A DNA stretch of 20,756 bases. Source: Cloacibacterium caeni_C (GTDB lineage: Bacteria > Bacteroidota > Bacteroidia > Flavobacteriales > Weeksellaceae). The notes under the pieces are model-generated. The model ran no database searches and was not told the DNA's origin. It was given only the letters and a program-made list of their open reading frames with translations. Of this stretch, positions 1 through 7,632 are shown piece by piece. A program made the position numbers and the translations under genes. The first letter of the stretch is position 1. Each line of letters opens with the position of its first letter. The stretch is taken from NCBI GenBank assembly GCA_002422665.1, contig DITA01000090.1, positions 1-20,756 of the forward strand. The letters run 5' to 3'.

Positions 1-1113
1 CTTTCTTATCAAGAACATCAGAATTACCCGAAATTAATTTTAGATGAGGTGAAAGTAAATGGTAAAATCACTTCTTTTTCTTCTCAAAAATCATTTGAAA
101 ATGATGAAAACAATTTGGAATTAAAATATGCTTTGCTCAATTTTACTCCAGGAGAAAAATACAAGGTTTTTTATAAAATAAATAATGGAAATTGGCATCT
201 CGCAGACGAAAATTCTAGAAAATTAGACTTTCCGTCACTTTCGGCTGGCGATTATCAAATCACATTGAAAACCGAAGATAAAAATGCATCGCCCATTGTA
301 TTAAATTTTACCATAAAACAAGTTTTTTGGAAATCTTGGATTTTTATACTTTTTGTAGGAGGTTTGTTGATTTTTTTAATCATTTTTTATTATCGATATC
401 AAATCAGAAAAATAAATTATACCAAACAGCTAGAAATTGACACCATTCGTTTAGAAAAAGAGAGCAATAGTTCAAAACTCAAAGCTTTTAAATCGCAAAT
501 GAATCCGCATTTTTTCTATAATGCACTCAACACTTTGCAGTCGTATATTCTAACCAATGAAAAAAAGCCAGCGCTTACTTATTTGTCTCAATTTTCTGGA
601 TTAACGCGCAAAATTTTAGAATTTACAGAACAAGATTACATCTCTTTAGAAGAAGAAATAGAAACGCTGAAACTGTATTTGGAATTGGAAAAAGCGAGAT
701 TTAATGGAGATTTACACTATGAAATCTCGACTAAAAATATGGACTATCTTTCTAAAATTCATATTCCTGTTTTGCTTTTACAGCCTTATGTAGAAAATGC
801 TATTAAACATGGGCTTCTGCATTCTAGAAAAGAAAAAATATTGAATATTTCCTTTGAGCTGAAAAAAGATTTTCTCTGTATTAGGATAAAAGATAACGGA
901 ATTGGTATCGAAAAAAGTAAAATTATTAATGCTCAAAAAGGCAACCAAAAACCAGCTTCTTTTGCAACTTCGGCACAAGAAAAAAGAGTAGAAATCCTTA
1001 ATAAAATGTATAAAAATTCTGTTTCTATCATCATAGAAAATAAGGAAAACGAAAATGGAGTTTCTACAGGAACTTTGGTGAAAATTCAACTAAAACCCAT
1101 TAATGTATTATGA
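1..1113 (+). CDS. Sensor histidine kinase, His_kinase (LytS/YehU-like) family, 5'-truncated by window edge
   Basis: The frame is open to base 1, so the true start lies outside the window; the GTG at 49 is just an internal valine. The visible part begins with a beta-rich periplasmic stretch resembling a Y_Y_Y (two-component propeller-associated) domain. One membrane segment follows (about bases 335-400), then a short coiled linker and a cytoplasmic kinase of the PF06580 type. The H-box is QMNPHFFYNALN with the phospho-acceptor His at 508-510. The N-box is PYVENAIKH near 787 and the G-box is DNGIGI near 892. In the family this kinase phosphorylates the LytTR regulator encoded next door. The stop overlaps the downstream start as ATGA (1110-1113), implying translational coupling. 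The signal sensed is unknown; upstream beta-propeller repeats are expected but not visible. Confidence 0.9.
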   Translation, partial: LSYQEHQNYPKLILDEVKVNGKITSFSSQKSFENDENNLELKYALLNFTPGEKYKVFYKINNGNWHLADENSRKLDFPSLSAGDYQITLKTEDKNASPIVLNFTIKQVFWKSWIFILFVGGLLIFLIIFYYRYQIRKINYTKQLEIDTIRLEKESNSSKLKAFKSQMNPHFFYNALNTLQSYILTNEKKPALTYLSQFSGLTRKILEFTEQDYISLEEEIETLKLYLELEKARFNGDLHYEISTKNMDYLSKIHIPVLLLQPYVENAIKHGLLHSRKEKILNISFELKKDFLCIRIKDNGIGIEKSKIINAQKGNQKPASFATSAQEKRVEILNKMYKNSVSIIIENKENENGVSTGTLVKIQLKPINVL

Positions 1114-1856
1114 AAGCACTGATTGTAGATGACGAAGAAAGAGCTAGAGTTTCTCTTAGATATTTAATTGCGGAATTTTTGCCACATTTAGAAATTGTAG
1201 CAGAGTGTGATGGGATTCCTAATGCTGTAAAATCTATACATAAACATAAGCCTGATTTGGTGTTTTTAGACATCGAAATGCCTGGACATTCTGGATTAGA
1301 AATTCTAGATTTTTTTGACGAAAAAGATTTAAATTTTGGAATAATTTTCACCACAGCTTATCAAGAATATGCCATTAAAGCGTTTAAACTTTCGGCGGTA
1401 GATTATTTGTTAAAACCCATTAATCCTACAGAATTGCTAGAAGCGGTAAATAGATTTCAGAAGTTAACAAGTCAGAAAATAAAAGTGCTTCACGAAAACT
1501 TAGGAAAAGATTTTTCAGAAACCAAAAAAATAGGAATTTCTCATAGCAACGGAATAGAACTTATTTTGCCAGATGAAATTGTTTATATCAAAGGAGAAGG
1601 AGCATATTCAGAAATACATTTGACGGATGGTAAGAAGATTCTAGCAAGTAAAAACCTTAAAATGTTCGAAGAAAATTTAGCCGAAAATCCACAATTAATA
1701 AGGGTTCACAAATCTTATATCGTGAATTTTAATCATCTCATTTCTATTAATAAATCAAACGGAGGAACCATTGTGATGAGTAATCAGATGGAAATTCCGT
1801 TTAATTCTGATAGTTATGAATTGATTTTAGAAAAAATAAATTTGATAAAAAAATAA
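1110..1856 (+). CDS. LytTR-family response regulator
   Basis: This 248-residue protein has an N-terminal receiver domain (about 1-115) and a C-terminal LytTR DNA-binding domain (about 145-245). Receiver landmarks are the acidic pair D7/D8, phospho-acceptor D54 in the motif FLDIEMPG, T82 and K102 followed by P103. The LytTR part contains the typical stretches IVYIKGEGAYSEIHL and RVHKSYIVN. It overlaps the kinase gene by four bases and is followed by a hairpin, so the pair is an operon ending here. The target genes cannot be read from the window. Confidence 0.95.
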   Translation: MKALIVDDEERARVSLRYLIAEFLPHLEIVAECDGIPNAVKSIHKHKPDLVFLDIEMPGHSGLEILDFFDEKDLNFGIIFTTAYQEYAIKAFKLSAVDYLLKPINPTELLEAVNRFQKLTSQKIKVLHENLGKDFSETKKIGISHSNGIELILPDEIVYIKGEGAYSEIHLTDGKKILASKNLKMFEENLAENPQLIRVHKSYIVNFNHLISINKSNGGTIVMSNQMEIPFNSDSYELILEKINLIKK

Positions 1857-1858
1857 AA

Positions 1859-1888
1859 AAACTTTGCCAAAAAATCTTGACAAAGTTT
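1859..1888. terminator. Bidirectional terminator between response regulator and dioxygenase genes
   Basis: The stem AAACTTTG/CAAAGTTT (1859-1866 with 1881-1888) is extended by three more pairs after one mismatch, leaving a loop of about six bases. The left flank is A-rich, giving a U-tract for minus-strand transcription of the convergent dioxygenase gene. The plus-strand U-tract (ataatttt) is weaker. Confidence 0.65.
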
Positions 1889-1916
1889 ATAATTTTCAAT
1901 TTTCAATTCTCCATTT

Positions 1917-2744
1917 TCAATTAATCAAAACACTCGTCATGCTCAAACTTCCACCAATCAATTCATCATTAAAAAGCGAAATTTCATCAGATTTTTCTTT
2001 CAAACCAAGCGTGTAAATCAGCGGTAAATAATGATCAGGAGTAGGAATGGCATTTTGCAATGCGGCTCCTTGTTTTTCAAAATGAATTAAATTCTGAAAA
2101 TTTCCATCGAGAATCCATTCATTCGTTTTGGCTCTCGCTTCTATTGCCCAATCCCAACCAGCACCAACCGTATTGATGTTCTTCCAGTCAATCATTCTAA
2201 GATTGTGGACCACGTTTCCACTTCCGATAATCAGAATGCCTTTTTCTCTTAATTTTTGTAATTTTTTAGCCAAATCAAAATGATATTGAGCAGGTTGCGT
2301 GTAATCTATACTCATTTGAATTACTGGAATATTTGCTGCGGGATACAAATGTCTTATCACGCTCCAAGCTCCATGATCTAATCCCCAACTATCGGTTTCT
2401 ATAACTGAAGTGGGAGCCAAAAGTTCTGCTGTTTCTTTCGCCAATTCAGGATTTCCTTTTGCAGGATATTCTACCTCGAAAAGTTCTTGCGGGAATCCAT
2501 AAAAATCATGAATGGTTTTCTGCATTTCTCCCAAAGTTACATAAGTTCCTTTGGTGTACCAATGTGCAGAAATACACAAAATAGCATTGGGAGTAGGAAT
2601 TTTTTTAGAAATTTCTCTAAATCCTCTCACAAATTGGTTTTCTTCTATTGCATTCATCGGCGAACCATGTCCTAAAAATAGAACCGGCATTTTTTCGCTT
2701 TTGGGCAATTGTTCAGAAATGTATTCTAATACGTTGATGTTCAT
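1917..2744 (-). CDS. ygiD: Class III extradiol ring-cleavage dioxygenase, YgiD/4,5-DOPA dioxygenase type
   Basis: A cytosolic protein of 275 residues, close to the usual 260-275. The family cleaves catechol-type rings; E. coli YgiD opens L-DOPA at the 4,5 position, but the physiological substrate is usually unknown. Visible landmarks are H26 in FLGHGSPMNAI, H61 in CISAHWY, H180 in GSGNVVHNL and H238 in PTPDHYLPL. These match the conserved metal-binding and catalytic histidines of the family. The start at 2744 gives an 18-residue lead before MPVLFLGHGSP; an internal Met19 is the alternative start. The upstream yceI terminator lies within 15-45 bases of the start, so the gene probably has its own promoter, although none was recognised. 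Confidence 0.9.
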   Translation of the reverse strand: MNINVLEYISEQLPKSEKMPVLFLGHGSPMNAIEENQFVRGFREISKKIPTPNAILCISAHWYTKGTYVTLGEMQKTIHDFYGFPQELFEVEYPAKGNPELAKETAELLAPTSVIETDSWGLDHGAWSVIRHLYPAANIPVIQMSIDYTQPAQYHFDLAKKLQKLREKGILIIGSGNVVHNLRMIDWKNINTVGAGWDWAIEARAKTNEWILDGNFQNLIHFEKQGAALQNAIPTPDHYLPLIYTLGLKEKSDEISLFNDELIGGSLSMTSVLIN

Positions 2745-2758
2745 TGTAAATAAAAATT

Positions 2759-2788
2759 GATGCAGAATGCTCTAAAGCATTCTGCATC
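2759..2788 (-). terminator. Rho-independent terminator of the yceI gene
   Basis: A perfect 12-bp inverted repeat, GATGCAGAATGC (2759-2770) with GCATTCTGCATC (2777-2788), has a six-base loop. On the minus strand it is followed by AATTTTTATTT. It lies 20 bases past the yceI stop and just upstream of ygiD. Confidence 0.85.
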
Positions 2789-2808
2789 TTTCATCGTTTG
2801 TGTTTGTT

Positions 2809-3318
2809 TTATCCTTTTACGAATTGTAATTCTCCTGCGATTTTTACTTCATCGCTTACTAAAACACCGCCAGTTTCCAAGGCTGCATTCCAGTTTAGAC
2901 CGAAATCACTTCTTTTTATTTTTCCTTCAAAAGTAAATCCAGCTTTAGTATTTCCCCAAGGATCTTGGTTGATTCCACCGAATTCCACTTCTAATTGTAC
3001 AGGTTTAGTAACTCCGTTAATAGTTAAATGTCCTGTTACATCATCAGCTAAAGAAGCACTTTCGAAAGTAATGGTTGGGTTTTGTTCTGCATTGAAAAAA
3101 TCTGCACTTTTCAAGTGAGTATCTCTATCTGCATTATTTGTGTCAATAGAATCTGTTTGGATGGTCGCGCTTACTTTTGCGTTTTTGAAAGTATCATCTT
3201 CTGCTTCTACTTCTGCAGTAAAAGTGTTGAAAGCTCCTTTTACGTTAGAAATCATCATGTGTCTTACTTTGAAGGTAATTTCACTGTGCGTAGTGTCTAA
3301 ATTCCATTTTGTTGCCAT
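2809..3318 (-). CDS. yceI: YceI-family (lipocalin-like) protein
   Basis: This 169-residue single-domain protein covers the YceI beta-barrel almost end to end. Diagnostic stretches are WNLDTTHSEITFKVRHMMISNVKG near the N-terminus, then DTHLKSADFFNAEQNPTITFES and a C-terminal VLVSDEVKIAGELQF. No signal peptide is visible, so this is a cytosolic version, unlike periplasmic E. coli YceI. The family binds long isoprenoid or amphiphilic molecules in known structures; the role here is unassigned. It is probably transcribed alone, since a -7-like box lies upstream and a strong terminator downstream. Confidence 0.93.
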   Translation of the reverse strand: MATKWNLDTTHSEITFKVRHMMISNVKGAFNTFTAEVEAEDDTFKNAKVSATIQTDSIDTNNADRDTHLKSADFFNAEQNPTITFESASLADDVTGHLTINGVTKPVQLEVEFGGINQDPWGNTKAGFTFEGKIKRSDFGLNWNAALETGGVLVSDEVKIAGELQFVKG

Positions 3319-3352
3319 AATATTTTGTATTTTTTAGTTAATTATTATGATG

Positions 3353-3360
3353 CAAATGTA
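3353..3360 (-). promoter_or_regulatory. Candidate -7 box of the yceI promoter
   Basis: On the minus strand this reads TACATTTG, matching the Bacteroidota -7 consensus TAnnTTTG, 35 bases before the yceI ATG. No clear -33 TTTG was found at the expected 19-21 base spacing. Confidence 0.45.
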
Positions 3361-3581
3361 CAGCGCACAGAATCCTAGATGCATTGATGTAAGATAAGAA
3401 ATGATTTTTTTTTAGAAGCAAGACGTTTTTACCATCTTTTGAACTTTCAGTCCGGCTTTCCATTACAATTTTTTTCTTGCCACTTTGCTCTGCTCCATCA
3501 ACAAGAAAAAAGATTTTCATTTCAATCCGGGCTAGGTTCTGGTTTTGGCTTTCTTTTCACTTTTTAAAAATTTAGAAGAAA

Positions 3582-3608
3582 AATCAGCATAATTAGCAAA
3601 ATCAGCGA
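3582..3608 (+). repeat. Degenerate 9-bp tandem repeat, three units
   Basis: Three consecutive nonamers, AATCAGCAT, AATTAGCAA and AATCAGCGA. The 16-mer AGCAAAATCAGCGAGA (3595-3610) occurs again in inverted orientation at 13277-13292, where it also sits in a 9-bp array. Confidence 0.75.
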
Positions 3609-3644
3609 GAGAATTATAGTTTTCATAGCTTCCTGAAAAAGTGG

Positions 3645-3711
3645 CGCTCCTCTGGAGCGAACCATATTGTAGTAGCAATTTTTCTACAAACCTATTGCTC
3701 CTCTGGAGCAA
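3645..3711. repeat. Structured intergenic element: three consecutive hairpins
   Basis: Hairpin 1 is CGCTCC-TCT-GGAGCG (3645-3659). Hairpin 2 is TTGTAG/CTACAA (3667-3672 with 3684-3689). Hairpin 3 is TTGCTCC-TCT-GGAGCAA (3695-3711). The outer hairpins share the core GCTCCTCTGGAGC exactly. From memory, similar CTCCAGAGGAG-bounded units recur between genes in Bacteroidota genomes, but I cannot name a described family. Confidence 0.75.
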
Positions 3712-3726
3712 AAATCTCAAAATTTT

Positions 3727-3744
3727 TACCTCTACCTCTACCTT
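3727..3744 (+). repeat. 6-bp tandem repeat, three units
   Basis: TACCTC, TACCTC, TACCTT in tandem, beginning four bases beyond the stop of the minus-strand DUF4130 gene. It is a small member of the short-period arrays that follow stop codons in this window. Confidence 0.6.
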
Positions 3745-3747
3745 TAT

Positions 3748-4512
3748 CTAGAACTTCTCCGTCAGATATTTCCAATAACGTTTCGGAACCCACTGAATAT
3801 GGAGTTTCATGTTTTTTCGTTCAGGAATTCCTGTTTTTACAAAGTATCGTTGCCAAAGTGTTTGGTATTTTTTCTCTTCATCGTGGTGGAACTGTTCAGA
3901 GTTTCTAAAATTTTGCAATTGAGAAGAATCAGGCGTGAAAAAATGGACTTCTTTTAAATCGTAAAAAATTCCATAATGTCTTTTCAAATCGAAAATCATC
4001 CATTTTTGGTCAGCGTATCTTTCTTTAAAATGTTTTCTAATAAGTGGTAAAACATTAAAGTCAGGTTCTATTTTGGCAAAATACACTTCATCTTGTAATA
4101 ATTCAAATCGTACAAAAGCCAGCATTCTGTGTCGTTCTCTACTTACGCTTCTGCAAATTTTAGAAATTTCTAGAATATCTTCATTCCCGAAATCTTGTAA
4201 AATATTTTGTTTCGGATGTTTTATAGAATGCCGAACTGCGCTTAAAATTAATCGTTCAAAGTCTTTTCTCTCCGAGAAGTACACCATCATGAGTTGAGAA
4301 ATGCCCTGCTTTCCTAGGTTTTCTTTCAATTTTTTCAGAACTCGGTCAGATTTGTTAAAATCAGTAATCACTTCATGCGTTTCTGCGAAGAAATTCTCTT
4401 GACTGTAATTTTGTTGAGCCACAATTTCCACCACATCATATTTGTACTCGAAAACTTCAAATACTGCCGTCATTAATCCTTCAAAAGTGGAATCGTAGAG
4501 TAGGGTGGTCAA
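3748..4512 (-). CDS. DUF4130 / TIGR03915-type putative DNA metabolism protein
   Basis: A protein of 254 residues, the usual size of the family. It is recognised from its overall layout: N-terminal LLYDSTFEGLMTAVFEVFE, a central SVSRERHRMLAFVRFE, and C-terminal LWQRYFVKTGIPERKN followed by PKRYWKYLTE. No catalytic motif is known to me. The family is almost always encoded beside a radical SAM protein of the TIGR03916 type, as here, and in other bacteria is fused to a uracil-DNA glycosylase-like domain. A role in DNA repair or modification follows from that association, not from biochemistry. It lies 79 bases after the radical SAM gene on the same strand, presumably co-transcribed. Confidence 0.9.
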   Translation of the reverse strand: MTTLLYDSTFEGLMTAVFEVFEYKYDVVEIVAQQNYSQENFFAETHEVITDFNKSDRVLKKLKENLGKQGISQLMMVYFSERKDFERLILSAVRHSIKHPKQNILQDFGNEDILEISKICRSVSRERHRMLAFVRFELLQDEVYFAKIEPDFNVLPLIRKHFKERYADQKWMIFDLKRHYGIFYDLKEVHFFTPDSSQLQNFRNSEQFHHDEEKKYQTLWQRYFVKTGIPERKNMKLHIQWVPKRYWKYLTEKF

Positions 4513-4570
4513 TTTTTATTAATGATAATAAATTATTAATGAAATATAAATGATAATCTTTGTAATTAAA

Positions 4571-4590
4571 TATTTGTGCATTCGTGGCAA
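4571..4590. repeat. Possible fragment of a dispersed intergenic repeat
   Basis: The stretch TTTGTGCATTCGTGGCA resembles, from memory, a repeat often seen between genes of Bacteroidota. There is only one copy in this window, so the call rests on recollection alone. It sits in the 79-base gap between the radical SAM and DUF4130 genes. Confidence 0.3.
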
Positions 4591-4591
4591 T

Positions 4592-5848
4592 TTAAAACAA
4601 ACTTAATTGCTCCGAAAACGGATTTTGCCATTTAGATTTCATGCCGTTTACAATGATTTGTCTGAAATTCTGCTCATCAATCAATCGGTTGAAAATATTT
4701 TGACTTTCAAATTCTATGAAATATTTGGCTCTATTGGTGGCAACTCCCATTTTTTTGAGGTGCTCTAAATTCAGTTTCTGAAATTTTCTCGCCATCAGAA
4801 TTTTATTTACAGAAGTTACACCCACTCCAGGAATTCTTAGTAGCATTTCTTTCGGAGCGGTATTGATATTTACTGGGAATTTTTCTCTGTTTCTAAGCGC
4901 CCAAGCTAATTTTGGGTCTACTTCTAAATCTAGAAACGGATGGTTTTTATCCAAGATTTCATTGGCATCAAAACCGTAAAAACGCATCAGCCAATCTGCT
5001 TGATACAGTCGGTTTTCCCTTTGCATCGGAACTTGTGCATGAATGGAAGGTAAATTTTTATCTTCTAAAACAGGAACGTAGCCAGAATAATACACACGTT
5101 TCATGTTGTAATTTTGATAAAAATGTTTGGCTACATGAATGATTTTCAGGTCGGTTTCGTTGGTTGCGCCCACAATCATTTGAGTCGATTGACCAGCTGG
5201 AGCGAATTTCGGAGCTTTTCTAAAAATTTTCCTTTCTTCTTGATAAACCGTTAAAGCATTTTTAATAAAACCCATCGGTTTTATCATGTCTTGATGAGAT
5301 TTTTCGGGGGCGAGAAGTTTTAAGCCAGATTCTGTAGGAATTTCTAAATTGATGGAAAGTCTATCTGCATATAAACCAGCTTCTCTAATTAATTCATCAC
5401 TTGCTCCAGGAATGGTTTTTAGGTGAATGTAACCATTGAAGTTATGCTCTTCTCTCAGTTTTTTGGCAATTCTCACCAAACGTTCCATAGTGAAATCTGC
5501 ATTTTTAAAAATTCCAGAGCTTAAAAATAAACCTTCAATATAATTTCTGCGGTAAAAATTCATCGTGAGATCTACCACTTCTTCCACCGTGAAAGCTGCC
5601 CGTTTTATGTCGTTTGATTTTCTGGAAACGCAATATAAACAATCGTAAATGCAATGATTGGTCAAGAGAATTTTGAGCAAAGAAATACATCTGCCATCTT
5701 CTGTAAAGGAGTGACAAATTCCCGCAGTATGACTGTTGCCTAATCCACCTTTGTTTTTACGATTTCCACCACTCGAAGAGCAGGAAACATCGTATTTAGC
5801 AGCGTCTGCAAGGATTTCTAATTTTTCTTTTATTCTGTCGAAATTCAT
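4592..5848 (-). CDS. Putative DNA modification/repair radical SAM protein (TIGR03916 type)
   Basis: A protein of 418 residues, typical for the family. The radical SAM 4Fe-4S motif is C66-x3-C70-x2-C73 in NHCIYDCLYC. Three further cysteines precede it (C23, C45, C54), with a Gly/Asn-rich segment GGNRKNKGGLGNSHTAG between them that is characteristic of the family. The C-terminal part carries a helix-hairpin-helix around LLRIPGVGVTSVNKIL (P340-G343), a non-specific DNA-binding motif. The protein therefore combines SAM radical chemistry with DNA binding, and its obligate neighbour is DUF4130. Substrate and reaction are unknown. Start 5848 is favoured by the -7 box 14 bases upstream. Confidence 0.92.
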   Translation of the reverse strand: MNFDRIKEKLEILADAAKYDVSCSSSGGNRKNKGGLGNSHTAGICHSFTEDGRCISLLKILLTNHCIYDCLYCVSRKSNDIKRAAFTVEEVVDLTMNFYRRNYIEGLFLSSGIFKNADFTMERLVRIAKKLREEHNFNGYIHLKTIPGASDELIREAGLYADRLSINLEIPTESGLKLLAPEKSHQDMIKPMGFIKNALTVYQEERKIFRKAPKFAPAGQSTQMIVGATNETDLKIIHVAKHFYQNYNMKRVYYSGYVPVLEDKNLPSIHAQVPMQRENRLYQADWLMRFYGFDANEILDKNHPFLDLEVDPKLAWALRNREKFPVNINTAPKEMLLRIPGVGVTSVNKILMARKFQKLNLEHLKKMGVATNRAKYFIEFESQNIFNRLIDEQNFRQIIVNGMKSKWQNPFSEQLSLF

Positions 5849-5861
5849 AATCTTCTCTGGT

Positions 5862-5892
5862 CAAAGATAGTTCGCGCAAAATAAAATTTCAA
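5862..5892 (-). promoter_or_regulatory. Promoter of the radical SAM-DUF4130 pair
   Basis: The minus strand reads TTG (5892-5890), a 20-base spacer, then TATCTTTG (5869-5862), matching the Bacteroidota TTTG/TAnnTTTG arrangement. The ATG at 5848 follows within about 14 bases, so the leader is very short. Confidence 0.6.
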
Positions 5893-5931
5893 TAGATTTT
5901 GTCTAAAGTTATCCGCAAAAAATGTTAAAAT

Positions 5932-7407
5932 TTAGAGCACTTCTTTTCTGATTTTTGCAATCGCTTTTTTCATGCTTTCATTGAAGTGTTCTTTTTCTAA
6001 TCGGGTTGGTGGTGCTTTTCTTACTTCGCAATCAGAAATGCTGCATGTTTCACAGGTTATGCCTACATCTTCAGATTTAATGCTGTCGTTTTTCGCAAAT
6101 TTTATTTTTTTTAAAGAGTTTGAATTCAGTAAAATTCCCAAGCAGTAACTTCTGTTGGTTCCGTCTGAAAATGGATTTCTGTGCGAGGTAGAAATAACCA
6201 GATAACTCAATCCAGAATCTTTATAATGAGAAATTTGTGCAGAAGTGGCAGTTTCATTTTCTTGCAATTCCTTTAAATTTTTAATGGCAACCCAACGTCT
6301 GCAATAATGTTCATTGGTAGCGTTTCCATGCGGAGCTTGTTGTTGATTCAAGTGTAATTCTTTGAGAATTTGAACCTTATCTGTGTTTTTCTTTTTGACG
6401 AAACATAAATAAAATAAATCTTTTATTCCGAATTCGGCTGAAAGTAAATTGGTTAATCGGTAATAAAAAGTTTCAGGAGAATTGGTAAAATGGGCAATTA
6501 ATTCATCGAATTTTTGAGAATTAAAGTCTGGTTCGTCAAAGAATTCTTCTGTTTTTTCAATCAATTCATCTTTTGGAATCAGAATACAACCTGCAAAATA
6601 GGAAGCGTAGAAATTGCTCAATAATTCTTCGAAACTCGTAAAATCTAACCAAGAATAAGTGTTCGGTCTTGGATTAAGTTCTAAAACTTGAAACCCAATT
6701 TCTTTGGCAAGAATGAAGGTTTTTTGATTCTCGTCAAGCAAACGGTTCAGAATCAATAATTTTTTCTCAGGAACGTAAAGCGAACGAAGATGATTTAAGG
6801 TTCCGTATTGTTCAAAATCTTCGGATTTTATTTCATAATCGAAAACATCAATCAGGATTTTTTCTAAATGTTTGATGTCAATATTTTTCCCAAGTTTTAA
6901 TTGATTTTCATCGGCGAAATTTTTGGCTTTTTCTTCAATATCTGGAAAATGATTGTCGTATAATTCTTGAAAACTTCTTACCACGGCGAAGTAAAAACGC
7001 TCTTTCCCGAGATTATAATTTTGGGAAATTTCTATCAAAGTGTTGATAAAAGCAGTTACTTTTTTAGGAGCTTCACTGATGATATTAATGAGTGTATTTT
7101 TATTGATTCCAAAAAGTTCTAGAGGAACTTCTTTGAAGAAATCACTTTGTAAAATTTCACTAAAAGGAGCAAGGTTTTTGTCCAGTTTGGTAGAAACTAA
7201 ATCGTCAAATTTACAATTCAGAACATCAGCTAACTGAATGATTTTGTCATGTTTAGGGTATTTTTTTCCGTTTTCTATTTCGTTGAGATACGATTTAGAA
7301 AGTTTGGTTTTGTCTGCCAAATCTTGCAAAGACCAATTTCTTTTTTGTCTTTGCTGCCTCAGTTTTAAGCCAAAAACGGTCTTGATAAAATCACTTTCGC
7401 TACTCAT
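5932..7407 (-). CDS. RamB/ScfR-like XRE-family transcriptional regulator with degenerate IrrE domain
   Basis: From the ATG at 7407 the protein has 491 residues. Residues about 8-70 form an XRE-type helix-turn-helix with LRQQRQKRNWSLQDLADKT and SKSYLNEIENGKKYP. The middle resembles an ImmA/IrrE fold, but the zinc motif HExxH is replaced by K235-E-I-G-F239, so no peptidase activity is expected. The C-terminal region ends in C452-x2-C455-x4-C460 with the RKAPP tail typical of the short-chain fatty acyl regulator/RamB group. RamB controls glyoxylate genes in actinobacteria, and this gene is divergent from malate synthase and isocitrate lyase. Control of that operon and autoregulation are inferred. 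A longer frame from a TTG at 7458 is rejected because that codon lies on the promoter box. Confidence 0.88.
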   Translation of the reverse strand: MSSESDFIKTVFGLKLRQQRQKRNWSLQDLADKTKLSKSYLNEIENGKKYPKHDKIIQLADVLNCKFDDLVSTKLDKNLAPFSEILQSDFFKEVPLELFGINKNTLINIISEAPKKVTAFINTLIEISQNYNLGKERFYFAVVRSFQELYDNHFPDIEEKAKNFADENQLKLGKNIDIKHLEKILIDVFDYEIKSEDFEQYGTLNHLRSLYVPEKKLLILNRLLDENQKTFILAKEIGFQVLELNPRPNTYSWLDFTSFEELLSNFYASYFAGCILIPKDELIEKTEEFFDEPDFNSQKFDELIAHFTNSPETFYYRLTNLLSAEFGIKDLFYLCFVKKKNTDKVQILKELHLNQQQAPHGNATNEHYCRRWVAIKNLKELQENETATSAQISHYKDSGLSYLVISTSHRNPFSDGTNRSYCLGILLNSNSLKKIKFAKNDSIKSEDVGITCETCSISDCEVRKAPPTRLEKEHFNESMKKAIAKIRKEVL

Positions 7408-7455
7408 AATAAAATTTTTATTGAATCTAAATAAGTGGTAAAACCCTTTAAAATT

Positions 7456-7486
7456 CAAAGATAAGAAATATAAGCGATTTTTCGCA
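7456..7486 (-). promoter_or_regulatory. Promoter and candidate operator 1 of the regulator gene
   Basis: The minus strand reads TATCTTTG (7463-7456), a perfect TAnnTTTG -7 box about 50 bases before the ATG at 7407. Immediately upstream, 7473-7486 is AGCGA-TTTT-TCGCA, an inverted repeat GCGA-N4-TCGC between the -7 and the expected -33. Its position suggests autoregulation. Confidence 0.6.
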
Positions 7487-7508
7487 TAATAAATTTTATC
7501 AAAAATCT

Positions 7509-7548
7509 AGCGAACGTTCGCTGTAAGTGAAAATATTTTCTATATTTG
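7509..7548 (+). promoter_or_regulatory. Promoter and candidate operator 2 of the aceB-aceA operon
   Basis: AGCGAACGTTCGCT (7509-7522) is a perfect 14-bp palindrome with the same AGCGA-N4-TCGC pattern as operator 1, 36 bases away. The -7 box TATATTTG is at 7541-7548. A -33-like TTCG (7517-7520) with a 20-base spacer lies inside the palindrome, so a bound protein would overlap the promoter. The leader to the ATG at 7633 is about 80 bases. Confidence 0.65.
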
Positions 7549-7632
7549 CAAAAGAACAAATTCAAAATCTATTCATTTCGTTTCAAATAAAACTAATAAC
7601 CACATTTTTTGAAACCCAAAACAAAATATACT

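Larger units (their letters stand above)
3319..3747. other. Gene-free interval of 429 bases filled with repeats
   Basis: No convincing gene is seen. Starting from yceI the interval holds a possible yceI -7 box and a plain AT-rich stretch. It then has a 9-bp-period array (3582-3608), a three-hairpin element (3645-3711) and a 6-bp-period triplet (3727-3744) directly after the stop of the DUF4130 gene. Two small minus-strand frames (3338-3520 and 3532-3720) run through these repeats and show no family resemblance. Confidence 0.7.

Noticed and set aside
3338..3520. Minus-strand 60-codon frame next to yceI
   Set aside because: It overlaps the probable yceI promoter, has no recognisable domain and low-complexity composition.
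3532..3720. Minus-strand 62-codon frame with repeated LLQRS/SLQRS
   Set aside because: It is created by the three-hairpin repeat and the nonamer array; it has no domain, and similar peptides arise wherever the repeat occurs.
7408..7458. N-terminal extension of the regulator from a TTG
   Set aside because: It adds 17 residues unlike homologs, and the TTG overlaps the -7 box at 7456-7463; the ATG at 7407 fits better.
7609..7632. TTG start for malate synthase
   Set aside because: The ATG at 7633 starts the family-like sequence; the eight extra codons add nothing recognisable.
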